Shown: in pieces, positions 10,660 through 26,600 of the stretch
Position numbering within the stretch: the first letter of the stretch is position 1
How the letters are laid out: every line of letters starts with the position of its first letter
From: Takakia lepidozioides
Lineage: Eukaryota; Streptophyta; Takakiopsida; Takakiales; Takakiaceae
Assembly (NCBI GenBank): GCA_030704615.1
Contig: CM060734.1
Location: 27,094,001 to 27,158,000, forward strand
Length of the DNA stretch: 64,000 bases
Direction of reading: 5' to 3'
Position numbers and translations under genes: made by a program
Notes under the pieces: generated by a model
The model's input: the letters and a program-made list of their open reading frames with translations, nothing else
Told to the model about the DNA's origin: nothing
Database searches by the model: none

Positions 10660-11159
10660 NNNNNNNNNNNNNNNNNNNNNNNNNNNNNNNNNNNNNNNNN
10701 NNNNNNNNNNNNNNNNNNNNNNNNNNNNNNNNNNNNNNNNNNNNNNNNNNNNNNNNNNNNNNNNNNNNNNNNNNNNNNNNNNNNNNNNNNNNNNNNNNNN
10801 NNNNNNNNNNNNNNNNNNNNNNNNNNNNNNNNNNNNNNNNNNNNNNNNNNNNNNNNNNNNNNNNNNNNNNNNNNNNNNNNNNNNNNNNNNNNNNNNNNNN
10901 NNNNNNNNNNNNNNNNNNNNNNNNNNNNNNNNNNNNNNNNNNNNNNNNNNNNNNNNNNNNNNNNNNNNNNNNNNNNNNNNNNNNNNNNNNNNNNNNNNNN
11001 NNNNNNNNNNNNNNNNNNNNNNNNNNNNNNNNNNNNNNNNNNNNNNNNNNNNNNNNNNNNNNNNNNNNNNNNNNNNNNNNNNNNNNNNNNNNNNNNNNNN
11101 NNNNNNNNNNNNNNNNNNNNNNNNNNNNNNNNNNNNNNNNNNNNNNNNNNNNNNNNNNN
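10660..11159. other. Assembly gap, exactly 500 N
   Basis: The run of N is exactly 500 bases, a placeholder length rather than a measured one. The satellite orientation is forward on its left and reverse on its right. Both flanks carry extra one-base errors, as expected for contig ends. Some Hi-C scaffolding software inserts 500 N by default (from memory, 3D-DNA), so this may be a scaffold join between two contigs of the same satellite. Confidence 0.97.
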
Positions 11160-14100
11160 CAACACACGCACTCGCCATGTTTGAAAGCAATCAAAATCAA
11201 TTTGAACATCGAACGATGGGTTCACCCTTTGAATCAATTTCGATTTTACCTTATACTCCACACGTCCCTCTGACAAGGTAGTTGGTCCAAACTACACGCG
11301 CATTGTTTGAAAGCAATCAAAAATCATTTGAACATCGACGATGGGTTCACCCTTTCAATCATTTTTGATTGACTTCATACTTGAGAGGAGCATGTGACAG
11401 GTATGTCCACACACCTCGCAAAGATTGAACGCAATCAAAAATTCATTTGAACATCGAACGATGGTTCACCCTTTCAATCAATTTTGATTGACGTGATACT
11501 CCACACGTACCTCGACAAGGTATGTCCAACACACTCGCAATGTTTGAAAGCAATCAAAAATCATTTGAACATCGAACGATGGGTTCACCCTTTCAATCAA
11601 TTTTGATTGACTTCATACTTGAAGGCTGTGACAAGGTATGTCCAACACACTCGCAAAGATTGAAAGCAATCAAAATTCATTTGAACATCGAACGATGGTT
11701 CACCCTTGAATCAATTTGATTGACCTGATACTTACACGACCTCTGACAAGGTATGTCCAACACCTCGCAATGTTTGAAAGCAATCAAAAATCATTTGAAC
11801 ATCGACGATGGGTTCACCCTTTCAATCAATTTTGATTGACTTCATACTTGAGAGGAGCAGTGACAAGGTATGTCCAACACACTCGCAAGATTGAAGCAAT
11901 CAAAAATTCATTTGAACATCGAACGATGGGTTCACCCTTTGAATCAATTTTGATTGACGTCATACTCCACACGTACCTCTGACAAGGTATGTCCACCACA
12001 CTCGCAATGTTGAAAGCAATCAAAAAATCATTTGAACATCGAACGATGGTTTCACCCTTTCAATCAATTTTGATTGACTCATACTTGGAGGAGCATGTGA
12101 CAAGGTATGTCCAACACACTCGCAAAGATTGAAAGCAATCAAAATTCATTTGAACATCGACGATGGGTTCACCCTTTGAATCAATTTCGATTGACTTGAT
12201 ACTCGACACGTACATCTGACCAGGTATGTCCAACACACTCGCAATGTTTGAAAGCAATCAAAAGATCATTTGAACATCGAACGATGGGTTCACCCTTTCA
12301 ATCAATTTTGATTGACTTCATACTTGAGAGGAGCATGTGACAAGGTATGTCCAACACACTCGCAATGTTTTGAAAGCAATCAAAATTCATTTGAACATCG
12401 AACGATGGGTTCACCCTTTCAATCAATTCTGATTGACTTCATACTTGAGAGGAGCATTGACAAGGTATTCCAACACACTCGCAATGTTTGAAAGCAATCA
12501 AAAATCATTTGAACATCGAACGATGGTTTCACCCTTTCAATCAATTTTGATTGACTTCATACTTGAGAGGAGCATGTGACAAGGTATGTCCAACACTCGC
12601 AAGATTGAAAGCAATCAAAATTCATTTGAACATCGAACGATGGGTTCACCCTTTCAATCAATTTTGATTGACTTCATACTTGAGAGGAGCATGTGACAAG
12701 GTATGTCCAACACACTCGCAAAGATTGAAAGCAATCAAAATTCATTTGAACATCGAACGATGGGTTCACCCTTTGAATCAATTTCGATTGACCTGATACT
12801 CCACACGTACCTCTGACAAGGTATGTCCAACACACTCGCAATTGTGACGCAATCAAATCATTTGAACATCGAACGATGGTTCACCCTTTCAATCATTTTG
12901 ATTGACTTCATACTTGAGAGGAGCATGTGACAAGGTATGTCCAACACACTCGCAAAGATTGAAAGCAATCAAAATTCATTTGAACATCGAACGATGGGTT
13001 CACCCTTTGAATCAATTTCGATTGACCTGATACTCGACACTACCTCTGACAAGGTATGTCCAACACACTCGCAATGTTTGAAAGCATCAAAAATCATTTG
13101 AACATCGAACGATGGGTTCACCCTTTCAATCAATTTCGATTGACTTCATACTTGAGAGGAGCATGTGACAAGGTATGTCCAACACACTCGCAAAGATTGA
13201 AAGCAATCAAAATTCATTTGAACATCGAACGATGGGTTCACCCTTTGAATCAATTTGATTGACCTCATACTCGACACGTAGCTCTGACAAGGTATGTCCA
13301 ACACACTCGCAATGTTTGAAAGCAATCAAAATCATTTGAACATCGAACGATGGGTTCACCCTTTCATCAATTTCATTGACTTCATACTTGAGAGGACATG
13401 TGACAAGGTATGTCCACACACTCGCAAAGATTGAAAGCAATCAAAAATCATTTGAACATCGAACGATGGGTTCACCCTTTGAATCAATTTCGATTGACCT
13501 CATACTACTCGACAGGTACCTGTGACAAGGTATGTCAACACACTCGCAATGTTTGAAAGCAATCAAAATTCATTTGAACATCGAACGATGGGTTCACCCT
13601 TTCAATCAATTTGATTGACTCATACTTGAGAGGAGCATTTGACAAGGTATGTCCACACACTCGCAATGTTTGAAAGCATCAAAAATTCATTTGAACATCG
13701 AACGATGGGTTCACCCTTTGAATCAATTTCGATTGACCTGATACTTGACACGTACCTCTGACAGGTATGTCCAACACACTCGCAATGTTTGAAAGCAATC
13801 AAAATCATTTGAACATCGAACGATGGGTTCACCCTTCAATCAATTTGATTGACTTCATACTTGAGAGAGCTGTGACAAGGTATGTCCAACACACTCGCAA
13901 TGTTTGAAAGCAATCAAAATCATTTGAACATCGAACGATGGTTCACCCTTTCAATCAATTTTGATTGACTTCATACTTTGAAGGAGCATGTGACAAGGTA
14001 TGTCCAACACACTCGCAAAGATTGAAAGCAATCAAAATTCATTTGAACATCGAACGATGGGTTCACCCTTTCAATCAATTTTGATTGACTTCATACTTGA

Positions 14101-14400
14101 GAGGAGCATGTGACAAGGTATGTCCAACACACGCAAAGATTGAAAGCAATCAAAAATTCATTTGAACATCGAACGATGGGTTCACCCTTGAATCAATTTT
14201 GATTGACGTTCTACACACGTACCTCTGACAAGGTATGTCCAACACACTCGCAATGTTTGAAAGCAATCAAAAATCATTTGAACATCGAACGATGGGTTCA
14301 CCCTTTCAATCATTTTGATTGACTTCTACTTGAGAGCAGCATGACAAGGTATGTCCAACACACTCGCATGTTTGAAAGCAATCAAAAATCATTTGAACAT
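11160..14400 (-). repeat. Error-rich satellite next to the gap
   Basis: Monomers here depart from the consensus more than anywhere else. The first 150 bases contain CGATTTTACCTTATACTCC and GGTAGTTGGTCCAAACTACA, which fit no other monomer. After that nearly every monomer lacks one to several bases (ATCGACGATGG, GTCCACACACC, GATGGTTCACC). The decline with distance from the gap suggests low read support at a contig end rather than ancient divergence. The right edge given is approximate. Confidence 0.7.
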
Positions 14401-17400
14401 CGAACGATGGGTTCACCCTTTCAATCAATTTTGATTGACTTCATACTTGAGAGGAGCATGTGACAAGGTATGTCCAACACACTCGCAAAGTTGAAAGCAA
14501 TCAAAATTCATTTGAACATCGAACGATGGGTTCACCCTTTGAATCAATTTTGATTGACTTCATACTGACAAGCATGTGACAAGGTATGTCCAACACACTC
14601 GCAAAGATTGAACAATCAAAATTCATTTGAACATCGAACGATGGGTTCACCCTTTCAATCAATTTGATTGACCTCATACTTGAGAGGAGCATGTGACAAG
14701 GTATGTCCAACACACTCGCAAAGATTGAAAGCAATCAAAAATTCATTTGAACATCGAACGATGGGTTCACCCTTTGAATCAATTTCGATTGACCTCATAC
14801 TTGAGAGGTAGCATCTGACAAGGTATGTCCAACACACTCGCAAAGATTGAAAGCAATCAAAATTCATTTGAACATCGAACGATGGGTTCACCCTTTGAAT
14901 CATTTATTGACCTGATACTCCACACGTACCTCTGACAAGGTATGTCCAACACACTCGCAATGTTTGAAAGCAATCAAAATCATTGAACATCGAACGATGG
15001 GTTCACCCTTTCAATCAATTTGATTGACTTCATACTTGAGAGGAGCATGTGACAAGGTATGTCCAACACACTCGCATGTTTTGAAAGCAATCAAAAATCA
15101 TTTGAACATCGAACGATGGTTCACCCTTGAATCAATTTCGATTGACCTGATACTCCACACGTCCTCTGACAAGGTATGTCCAACACACTCGCAATGTTGA
15201 AAGCAATCAAAATCATTTGAACATCGACTGAACGATGGGTTCACCCTTTCAATCAATTTGATTGACTTCATACTTGAGAGGAGCATGTGACAAGGTATGT
15301 CCAACACACTCGCAAAGATTGAAAGCAATCAAAAATTCATTTGAACATCGAACGATGGGTTCACCCTTTGAATCAATTTCGATTGACGTGATACTCGACA
15401 CGTACCTCTGACAAGGTATGTCCAACACACTCGCAATGTTTGAAAGCAATCAAAATCATTTGAACATCGAACGATGGGTTCACCCTTTCAATCAATTTTG
15501 ATTGACTTCATACTGAGAGGAGCATGTGACAAGGTATGTCCAACACACTCGCAAAGATTGAAAGCAATCAAAAATTCATTTGAACATCGAACGATGGGTT
15601 CACCCTTTGAATCAATTTTGATTGACCTGATACTTGACACGTACCTCTGACAAGGTATGTCCAACACACTCGCATGTTTGAAAGCAATCAAAAATCATTG
15701 AACATCGAACGATGGGTTCACCCTTTCAATCAATTTTGATTGACTTCATACTTGAGAGGAGCATGTGACAAGGTATGTCCCAACACACTCGCAATGTTTG
15801 AAAGCAATCAAAAATCATTTGAACATCGAACGATGGGTTCACCCTTTCAATCAATTTGATTGACTTCATACTTGAGAGGAGCATGTGACAAGGTATGTCC
15901 AACACACTCGCAAAGATTGAAAGCAATCAAAAATTCATTTGAACATCGAACGATGGGTTCACCCTTTGAATCAATTTCGATTGACCTCATACTCGACACA
16001 CGTACCTCTGACAAGGTATGTCCAACACACTCGCAATGTTTGAAAGCAATCAAAATCATTTGAACATCGAACGATGGTTCACCCTTTCAATCAATTTTGA
16101 TTGACTTCATACTTGAGAGGAGCATGTGACAAGGTATGTCCAACACACTCGCAATGTTTGAAAGCAATCAAAATCATTTGAACATCGAACGATGGGTTCA
16201 CCCTTTCAATCAATTTTGATTGACTTCATACTTGAGAGGAGCATTGACAAGGTATGTCCAACACACTCGCAAAGATTGAAAGCAATCAAAATTCATTTGA
16301 ACATCGAACATGGGTTTCACCCTTTGAATCATTTCGATTGACCTGATACTCGACACGTACCTCTGACAAGGTATGTCCAACACACTCGCAATGTTTGAAA
16401 GCAATCAAAAATTCATTTGAACATCGAACGATGGGTTCACCCTTGAATCAATTTTGATTGACGATACTCGACACGTACCTCTGACAAGGTATGTCCAACA
16501 CACTCGCAATGTTTGAAAGCAATCAAAGATCATTTGAACATCGAACGATGGGTTCACCCTTTCAATCAATTTTGATTGACTTCATACTTGAGAGCCATGT
16601 GACAAGGTATGTCCAACACACTCGCAATGTTTGAAAGCAATCAAAAATCATTTGAACATCGAACGATGGGTTCACCCTTTCAATCAATTTGATTGACTTC
16701 ATACTTGAGAGGAGCATGTGACAAGGTATGTCCAACACACTCGCAAAGATTGAAAGCAATCAAAATTCATTTGAACATCGAACGATGGGTTCACCCTTTG
16801 AATCAATTTCGATTGACCTCATACTTGAGAGGAGCATGTGACAAGGTATGTCCAACACACTCGCAAAGATTTGAAAGCAATCAAATTCATTTGAACATCG
16901 AACGATGGGTTCACCCTTTCAATCATTTTGATTGACCTCATACTTGACAGGAGCTCTGACAAGGTATGTCCAACACACTCGCAATGTTGAAAGCAATCAA
17001 AATTCATTTGAACATCGAACGATGGGTTCACCCTTTCAATCAATTTTGATTGACCTCATACTTGACACGTACCTCTGACAAGGTATGTCCAACACACTCG
17101 CAATGTTTGAAAGCAATCAAAAATCATTTGAACATCGAACGATGGGTTCACCCTTTCAATCAATTTTGATTGACTCATACTTGAGAGGAGCATGTGACAA
17201 GGTATGTCCAACACACTCGCAATGATTGAAAGCAATCAAAATTCATTTGAACATCGAACGATGGGTTCACCTTTGAATCAATTTCGATTGACTTGATACT
17301 TGACGACACGTACCTCTTACAAGGTATGTCCAACACACTCGCAATGTTTGAAAGCAATCAAAATCATTTGAACATCGAACGATGGGTTCACCCTTTCAAT

Positions 17401-20400
17401 CATTTTGATTGACTTCATACTTGAGAGGAGCATGTGACAAGGTATGTCCAACACACTCGCAAAGATTGAAAGCAATCAAAATTCATTTGAACATCGAACG
17501 ATGGTTCACCCTTTCAATCAATTTTGATTGACTTCATACTTGAGAGGAGCATGTGACAAGGTATGTCCAACACACTCGCAAAGATTGAAAGCAATCAAAA
17601 ATCATTTGAACATCGAACGATGGTTTCACCCTTTGAATCAATTTCGATTGACCTCATACTCGACACGTACCTCTGACAAGTATGTCCAACACACTCGCAT
17701 GTTTGAAAGCAATCAAAATTCATTTGAACATCGAACGATGGGTTCACCCTTTCAATCAATTTTGATTGACTTCATACTTGAGAGGAGCATGTGACAAGTA
17801 TGTCCAACACACTCGCAAAGATTGAAAGCAATCAAATTCATTTGAACATCGAACGATGGGTTCACCCTTTGAATCAATTTCGATTGACCTCATACTTGAG
17901 AGGAGCATGTGACAAGGTATGTCCAACACACGCAATGATTGAAAGCAATCAAAAATTCATTTGAACATCGAACGATGGGTTCACCCTTTCAATCAATTTG
18001 ATTGACTTCATACTTGAGAGGACATGTGACAAGGTATGTCCAACACACTCGCAAGATTGAAAGCAATCAAAAATTCATTTGAACATCGAACGATGGGTTC
18101 ACCCTTTGAATCATTTCGATTGACTTGATACTTGACGTACATCTGACAAGGTATGTCCAACACACTCGCAATGTTTGAAAGCAATCAAAAATCATTTGAA
18201 CATCGAACGATGGGTTCACCCTTTCAATCAATTTCGATTGACTTCATACTTGACACGACATCTGACAAGGTATGTCCAACACACTCGCAATGTTTGAAAG
18301 CAATCAAATCATTTGAACATCGAACGATGGGTTCACCCTTTCAATCAATTTTTGATTGACTTCATACTTGAGAGGAGCATGTGACAAGGTATGTCCAACA
18401 CACTCGCAAAGATTGAAAGCAATCAAATTCATTTGAACATCGAACGATGGGTTCACCCTTTGAATCAATTTCGATTGACCTGATACTCGACACGTACCTC
18501 TGACAAGGTATGTCCAACACACTCGCAATGTTTGAAAGCAATCAAAATCATTTGAACATCGAACGATGGGTTCACCCTTTCAATCAATTTTGATTGACTT
18601 CATACTTGAGAGGAGCATGTGACAAGGTATGTCCAACACACTCGCAAAGATTGAAAGCAATCAAAAATCATTTGAACATCGAACGATGGGTTCACCTTTG
18701 AATCATTTTCGATTGACCTGATACTCCACACGTACCTCTGACAAGGTATGTCCAACACACTCGCAATGTTTGAAAGCAATCAAAATCATTTGAACATCGA
18801 ACGATGGTTCACCCTTTCAATCAATTTTGATTGACTTCATACTTGAGAGGAGCATGTGACAAGGTATGTCCAACACACTCGCAAAGATTGAAAGCAATCA
18901 AAAATCATTTGAACATCGAACGATGGGTTCACCCTTTGAATCATTTTGATTGACCTTACTCCACACGTACCTCTGACAAGGTATGTCCAACACACTCGCA
19001 ATGTTTGAAAGCAATCAAAATCATTTGAACATCGAACGATGGGTTCACCCTTTCAATCAATTTTGATTGACTTCATACTTGAGAGGAGCATGTGACAAGG
19101 TATGTCCAACACACTCGCAAAGATTGAAAGCAATCAAAAATTCATTTGAACATCGAACGATGGGTTCACCCTTTGAATCAATTTTGATTGACCTGATACT
19201 CGACACGTACCTCTGACAAGGTATGTCCACACACTCGCAATGTTGAAAGCAATCAAAAATCATTTGAACATCGAACGATGGGTTCACCCTTTCAATCATT
19301 TTGATTGACTTCATACTTGAGAGGAGCATGTGACAAGGTATGTCCAACACACTCGCAAGATTGAAAGCAATCAAAATTCATTTGAACATCGAACGATGGG
19401 TTCACCCTTTGAATCAATTTCGATTGACCTGATACTCGACACGTACCTCTGACAAGGTATGTCCAACACACTCGCAATGTTTGAAAGCAATCAAAAATCA
19501 TTTGAACATCGAACGATGGGTTCACCCTTTCAATCAATTTTGATTGACTTCATACTTGAGAGGAGCATGTGACAAGGTATGTCCAACACACTCGCAAAGA
19601 TTGAAAGCAATCAAAAATTCATTTGAACATCGAACGATGGGTTCACCCTTTGAATCAATTTCGATTGACTTGATACTCGACACGTACCTCTGACAAGGTA
19701 TGTCCAACACACTCGCAATGTTTGAAAGCAATCAAAAATCATTTGAACATCGAACGATGGGTTCACCCTTTCAATCAATTTTGATTGACTTCATACTTGA
19801 GAGGAGCATGTGACAAGGTATGTCCAACACACTCGCAAAGTTTGAAAGCAATCAAAAATCATTTGAACATCGAACGATGGGTTCACCCTTTCAATCAATT
19901 TTGATTGACTTCATACTTGAGAGGAGCATGTGACAAGGTATGTCCAACACACTCGCAATGTTTGAAAGCAATCAAAAATCATTTGAACATCGAACGATGG
20001 GTTCACCCTTTCAATCAATTTTGATTGACTTCATACTTGAGAGGAGCATGTGACAAGGTATGTCCAACACACTCGCAAAGATTGAAAGCAATCAAAATCA
20101 TTTGAACATCGAACGATGGTTCACCCTTTCAATCAATTTTGATTGACTTCATACTTGAGAGGAGCATGTGACAAGGTATGTCCAACACACTCGCAAAGAT
20201 TGAAAGCAATCAAAATTCATTTGAACATCGAACGATGGGTTCACCCTTTGAATCAATTTCGATTGACCTGATACTCCACACGTACCTCTGACAAGGTATG
20301 TCCAACACACTCGCAATGTTTGAAAGCAATCAAAAATTCATTTGAACATCGAACGATGGGTTCACCCTTTCAATCAATTTTGATTGACTTCATACTTGAG

Positions 20401-20628
20401 AGGAGCATGTGACAAGGTATGTCCAACACACTCGCAAAGATTGAAAGCAATCAAAATTCATTTGAACATCGAACGATGGGTTCACCCTTTCAATCAATTT
20501 CGATTGACCTGATACTCGACACGTACCTCTGACAAGGTATGTCCAACACACTCGCAATGTTTGAAAGCAATCAAAAATCATTTGAACATCGAACGATGGT
20601 TTCACCCTTTGAATCAATTTTGATTGAC

Positions 20629-20652
20629 TTCATACTTGACACGTACCTGTGA
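20629..20652 (-). repeat. Chimeric linker in the right array
   Basis: The linker reads CTTCATACTTGA (A half) joined to CACGTACCTGTGAC (B half). It is the reciprocal type of the left-array A' monomers: here the A side of the switch is near the palindrome and the B side near the shared start. Confidence 0.75.
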
Positions 20653-23600
20653 CAAGGTATGTCCACACACTCGCAATGTTTGAAAGCAATCAAAATCATT
20701 TGAACATCGAACGATGGGTTCACCCTTTCAATCAATTTTGATTGACTTCATACTTGAGAGGAGCATGTGACAAGGTATGTCCAACACACTCGCAAAGATT
20801 GAAAGCAATCAAAAATCATTTGAACATCGAACGATGGGTTCACCCTTTCAATCAATTTTGATTGACTTCATACTTGAGAGGAGCATGTGACAAGGTATGT
20901 CCAACACACTCGCAAAGATTGAAAGCAATCAAAAATTCATTTGAACATCGAACGATGGGTTCACCCTTTGAATCAATTTCGATTGACCTCATACTTGAGA
21001 CGTACCTCTGACAAGGTATGTCCAACACACTCGCAATGTTTGAAAGCAATCAAAAATCATTTGAACATCGAACGATGGTTCACCCTTTCAATCAATTTTG
21101 ATTGACTTCATACTTGAGACAGCATGTGACAAGGTATGTCCAACACACTCGCAATGTTGAAAGCAATCAAAAATCATTTGAACATCGAACGATGGGTTCA
21201 CCCTTTCAATCAATTTTGATTGACTTCATACTTGAGAGGAGCATGTGACAAGGTATGTCCAACACACTCGCAATGATTGAAAGCAATCAAAAATCATTTG
21301 AACATCGAACGATGGGTTCACCCTTCAATCAATTTTGATTGACTTCATACTTGACAGGACCTCTGACAAGGTATGTCCAACACACTCGCAATGTTTGAAA
21401 GCAATCAAAAATCATTTGAACATCGAACGATGGGTTCACACCCTTTCAATCAATTTTGATTGACTTCATACTTGAGAGGAGCATGTGACAAGGTATGTCC
21501 AACACACTCGCAAGATTGAAAGCAATCAAAAATTCATTTGAACATCGAACGATGGTTCACCCTTTGAATCAATTTCGATTGACCTCATACTTGAGAGAGC
21601 ATCTGACAAGGTATGTCCAACACACTCGCAAAGTTGAAAGCAATCAAAATTCATTTGAACATCGAACGATGGGTTCACCCTTTCAATCAATTTTGATTGA
21701 CTTCATACTTGAGAGGAGCATGTGACAAGGTATGTCCAACACACTCGCAAAGATTGAAAGCAATCAAAATTCATTTGAACATCGAACGATGGTTCACCCT
21801 TTGAATCAATTTCGATTGACTTCATACTTGACACGTACCTCTGACAAGGTATGTCCAACACACTCGCAATGTTTGAAAGCAATCAAAATCATTTGAACAT
21901 CGAACGATGGTTCACCCTTTCATCAATTTGATTGACTTCATACTTGACAGGACCTCTGACAAGGTATGTCCAACACACTCGCAATGTTGAAAGCAATCAA
22001 AAATCATTTGAACATCGAACGATGGGTTCACCCTTTCAATCATTTTGATTGACTTCATACTTGAGAGGAGCATGTGACAAGGTATGTCCAACACACTCGC
22101 AATGATTGAAAGCAATCAAAAATCATTTGAACATCGAACGATGGGTTCACCCTTTGAATCAATTTCGATTGACTGATACTCCCACGTACCTCTGACAAGG
22201 TATCCAACACACTCGCAATGTTTGAAAGCAATCAAAATCATTTGAACATCGAACGATGGGTTCACCCTTTCAATCAATTTTGATTGACTTCATACTTGAG
22301 AGGAGCATGTGACAAGGTATGTCCAACACACTCGCAAAGATTGAAAGCAATCAAAATCATTTGAACATCGAACGATGGGTTCACCCTTTCAATCAATTTG
22401 ATTGACTTCATACTTGAGAGGAGCATGTGACAAGGTATGTCCAACACACTCGCAATGTTGAAAGCAATCAAAAATTCATTTGAACATCGAACGATGGGTT
22501 CACCCTTTCAATCAATTTTGATTGACTTCATACTTGAGAGGAGCATGTGACAAGGTATGTCCAACACACTCGCAATGATTGAAAGCAATCAAAAATCATT
22601 TGAACATCGAACGATGGGTTCACCCTTTCAATCAATTTTGATTGACTTCATACTTGAGAGGAGCATGTGACAAGGTATGTCCAACACACTCGCAAAGATT
22701 GAAAGCAATCAAAATTCATTTGAACATCGAACGATGGGTTCACCCTTTGAATCAATTTCGATTGACCTGATACTCGACACGTACCTCTGACAAGGTATGT
22801 CCAACACACTCGCATGTTTGAAAGCAATCAAAATCATTTGAACATCGAACGATGGGTTCACCCTTTCAATCAATTTTGATTGACTTCATACTTGAGAGGA
22901 CCTCTGACAAGGTATGTCCAACACACTCGCATGTTTGAAAGCAATCAAAATCATTTGAACATCGAACGATGGGTTCACCCTTTCAATCAATTTGATTGAC
23001 TTCATACTTGAGAGGAGCATGTGACAAGGTATGTCCAACACACTCGCAAAGATTGAAAGCAATCAAAATTCATTTGAACATCGAACGATGGGTTCACCCT
23101 TTCAATCAATTTTCGATTGACTTGATACTTGACACGTACCTGTGACAAGGTATGTCCAACACACTCGCAATGTTGAAAGCAATCAAAATCATTTGAACAT
23201 CGAACGATGGGTTCACCCCTTCAATCAATTTTGATTGACTTCATACTTGAGAGGACATGTGACAGGTATGTCCAACACACTCGCAAAGTTTGAAAGCAAT
23301 CAAAATTCATTTGAACATCGAACGATGGGTTCACCCTTTCAATCAATTTGATTGACTTCATACTTGAGAGGAGCATGTGACAAGGTATGTCCAACACACT
23401 CGCAAGATTGAAAGCAATCAAAAATCATTTGAACATCGAACGATGGGTTCACCCTTTGAATCAATTTCGATTGACCTGATACTCGACACGTACCTCTGAC
23501 AAGGTATGTCCAACACACTCGCAATGTTTGAAAGCAATCAAAATTCATTTGAACATCGAACGATGGGTTCACCCTTTCAATCAATTTTGATTGACTTCAT

Positions 23601-26600
23601 ACTTGAGAGGAGCATGTGACAAGGTATGTCCAACACACTCGCAAATTGAAAGCAATCAAAATTCATTTGAACATCGAACGATGGGTTCACCCTTGAATCA
23701 ATTTTGATTGACTTCATACTTGAGAGGAGCATGACAAGGTATGTCCAACACACTCGCAAGATTGAAAGCAATCAAAATTCATTTGAACATCGAACGATGG
23801 GTTCACCCTTTCAATCAATTTTGATTGACTTCATACTTGAGAGGAGCATGTGACAAGGTATGTCCAACACCTCGCAAAGTTGAAAGCAATCAAAAATTCA
23901 TTTGAACATCGAACGATGGGTTCACCCTTGAATCAATTTCGATTGACTGATACTTGACACGTACCTCTGACAAGGTATGTCCAACACACTCGCAATGTTG
24001 AAAGCAATCAAAATCATTTGAACATCGAACGATGGGTTCACCCTTTCAATCAATTTTGATTGACTTCATACTTGAGAGGAGCATGTGACAAGGTATGTCC
24101 AACACACTCGCAATGATTGAAAGCAATCAAAATCATTTGAACATCGAACGATGGGTTCACCCTTGAATCAATTTCGATTGACCTGATACTCGACACGTAC
24201 CTCTGACAAGGTATGTCCAACACACTCGCAATGTTTGAAAGCAATCAAAAATCATTTGAACATCGAACGATGGGTTCACCCTTTCAATCAATTTTGATTG
24301 ACTTCATACTTGAGAGGAGCATGTGACAAGGTATGTCCAACACACTCTCGCAAATTGAAAGCAATCAAAAATTCATTTGAACATCGAACGATGGGTTCAC
24401 CCTTTGAATCAATTTCGATTGACTTCATACTTGAGAGGAGCATGTGACAAGGTATGTCCACACACTCGCAAAGATTGAAAGCAATCAAAATTCATTTGAA
24501 CATCGAACGATGGGTTCACCCTTTCAATCAATTTTGATTGACTCATACTTGAGAGGAGCATGTGACAAGGTATGTCCAACACACTCGCAAAGATTGAAAG
24601 CAATCAAAAATTCATTTGAACATCGAACGATGGGTTCACCCTTTGAATCAATTTCGATTGACCTGATACTCGACCGTACCTCTGACAAGGTATGTCCAAC
24701 ACACTCGCAATGTTTGAAAGCAATCAAAATCATTTGAACATCGAACGATGGGTTCACCCTTTCAATCAATTTTGATTGACTTCATACTTGAGAGGAGCAT
24801 GTGACAAGGTATGTCCAACACACTCGCAATGATTGAAAGCAATCAAAAATCATTTGAACATCGAACGATGGGTTCACCCTTTGAATCAATTTCGATTGAC
24901 CTGATACTCGACAGTACCTCTGACAAGGTATGTCCAACACACTCGCAATGTTTGAAAGCAATCAAAAATCATTTGAACATCGAACGATGGGTTCACCCTT
25001 TCAATCAATTTTGATTGACTTCATACTTGAGAGGAGCATGTGACAAGGTATGTCCAACACACTCGCAAAGATTGAAAGCAATCAAAAATTCATTTGAACA
25101 TCGAACGATGGGTTCACCCTTTCAATCAATTTCGATTGACTGATACTCGACACGTACCTCTGACAAGGTATGTCCAACACACTCGCAATGTTTGAAAGCA
25201 ATCAAAATCATTTGAACATCGAACGATGGGTTCACCCTTTCAATCAATTTTGATTGACTTCATACTTGAGAGGAGCATGTGACAAGGTATGTCCAACACA
25301 CTCGCAAGTTTGAAAGCAATCAAAATTCATTTGAACATCGAACGATGGGTTCACCCTTTCAATCAATTTTGATTGACTTCATACTTGAGAGGAGCATGTG
25401 ACAAGGTATGTCCAACACACTCGCAAAGATTGAAAGCAATCAAAAATCATTTGAACATCGAACGATGGGTTCACCCTTTGAATCAATTTCGATTGACTGA
25501 TACTCGACACGTACCTCTGACAAGGTATGTCCAACACACTCGCAATGTTTGAAAGCAATCAAAAATTCATTTGAACATCGAACGATGGGTTCACCCTTTC
25601 AATCAATTTTGATTGACTTCATACTTGAGAGGAGCATGTGACAAGGTATGTCCAACACACTCGCAAAGTTTGAAAGCAATCAAAAATCATTTGAACATCG
25701 AACGATGGGTTCACCCTTTCAATCAATTTCGATTGACTTCATACTTGAGAGGAGCATGTGACAAGGTATGTCCAACACACTCGCAAAGATTGAAAGCAAT
25801 CAAAAATTCATTTGAACATCGAACGATGGGTTCACCCTTTGAATCAATTTTGATTGACCTGATACTCGACACGTACCTCTGACAAGGTATGTCCAACACA
25901 CTCGCAATGTTTGAAAGCAATCAAAATCATTTGAACATCGAACGATGGGTTCACCCTTTCAATCAATTTTGATTGACTTCATACTTGAGAGGAGCATGTG
26001 ACAAGGTATGTCCAACACACTCGCAAAGATTGAAAGCAATCAAAAATCATTTGAACATCGAACGATGGGTTCACCCTTTGAATCAATTTCGATTGACCTG
26101 ATACTCGACACGTACCTCTGACAAGGTATGTCCAACACACTCGCAATGTTTGAAAGCAATCAAAAATCATTTGAACATCGAACGATGGGTTCACCCTTTC
26201 AATCAATTTTGATTGACTTCATACTTGAGAGGAGCATGTGACAAGGTATGTCCAACACACTCGCAAAGATTGAAAGCAATCAAAAATTCATTTGAACATC
26301 GAACGATGGGTTCACCCTTTGAATCAATTTCGATTGACCTGATACTCGACACGTACCTCTGACAAGGTATGTCCAACACACTCGCAATGTTTGAAAGCAA
26401 TCAAAAATCATTTGAACATCGAACGATGGGTTCACCCTTTCAATCAATTTTGATTGACTTCATACTTGAGAGGAGCATGTGACAAGGTATGTCCAACACA
26501 CTCGCAAAGATTGAAAGCAATCAAAAATTCATTTGAACATCGAACGATGGGTTCACCCTTTCAATCAATTTTGATTGACTTGATACTCGACACGTACCTC

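Noticed and set aside
10563-11281. Long open frames of 179-237 codons around the gap
   Set aside because: They are open only because they cross 500 N; the known part is ordinary satellite.
11160-11310. Possible unique or transposon-derived sequence right of the gap
   Set aside because: Despite odd bases (GTAGTTGGTCCAAACTACA), it aligns along its length to the usual monomer with substitutions and indels, and fits a noisy contig end better than an insertion.
10312-11500. Large hairpin or palindromic amplification centred on the gap
   Set aside because: The two arms share the monomer but I could not match the 28-mer order across the gap, and the centre is unsequenced. Without a spanning read this cannot be called a palindrome.
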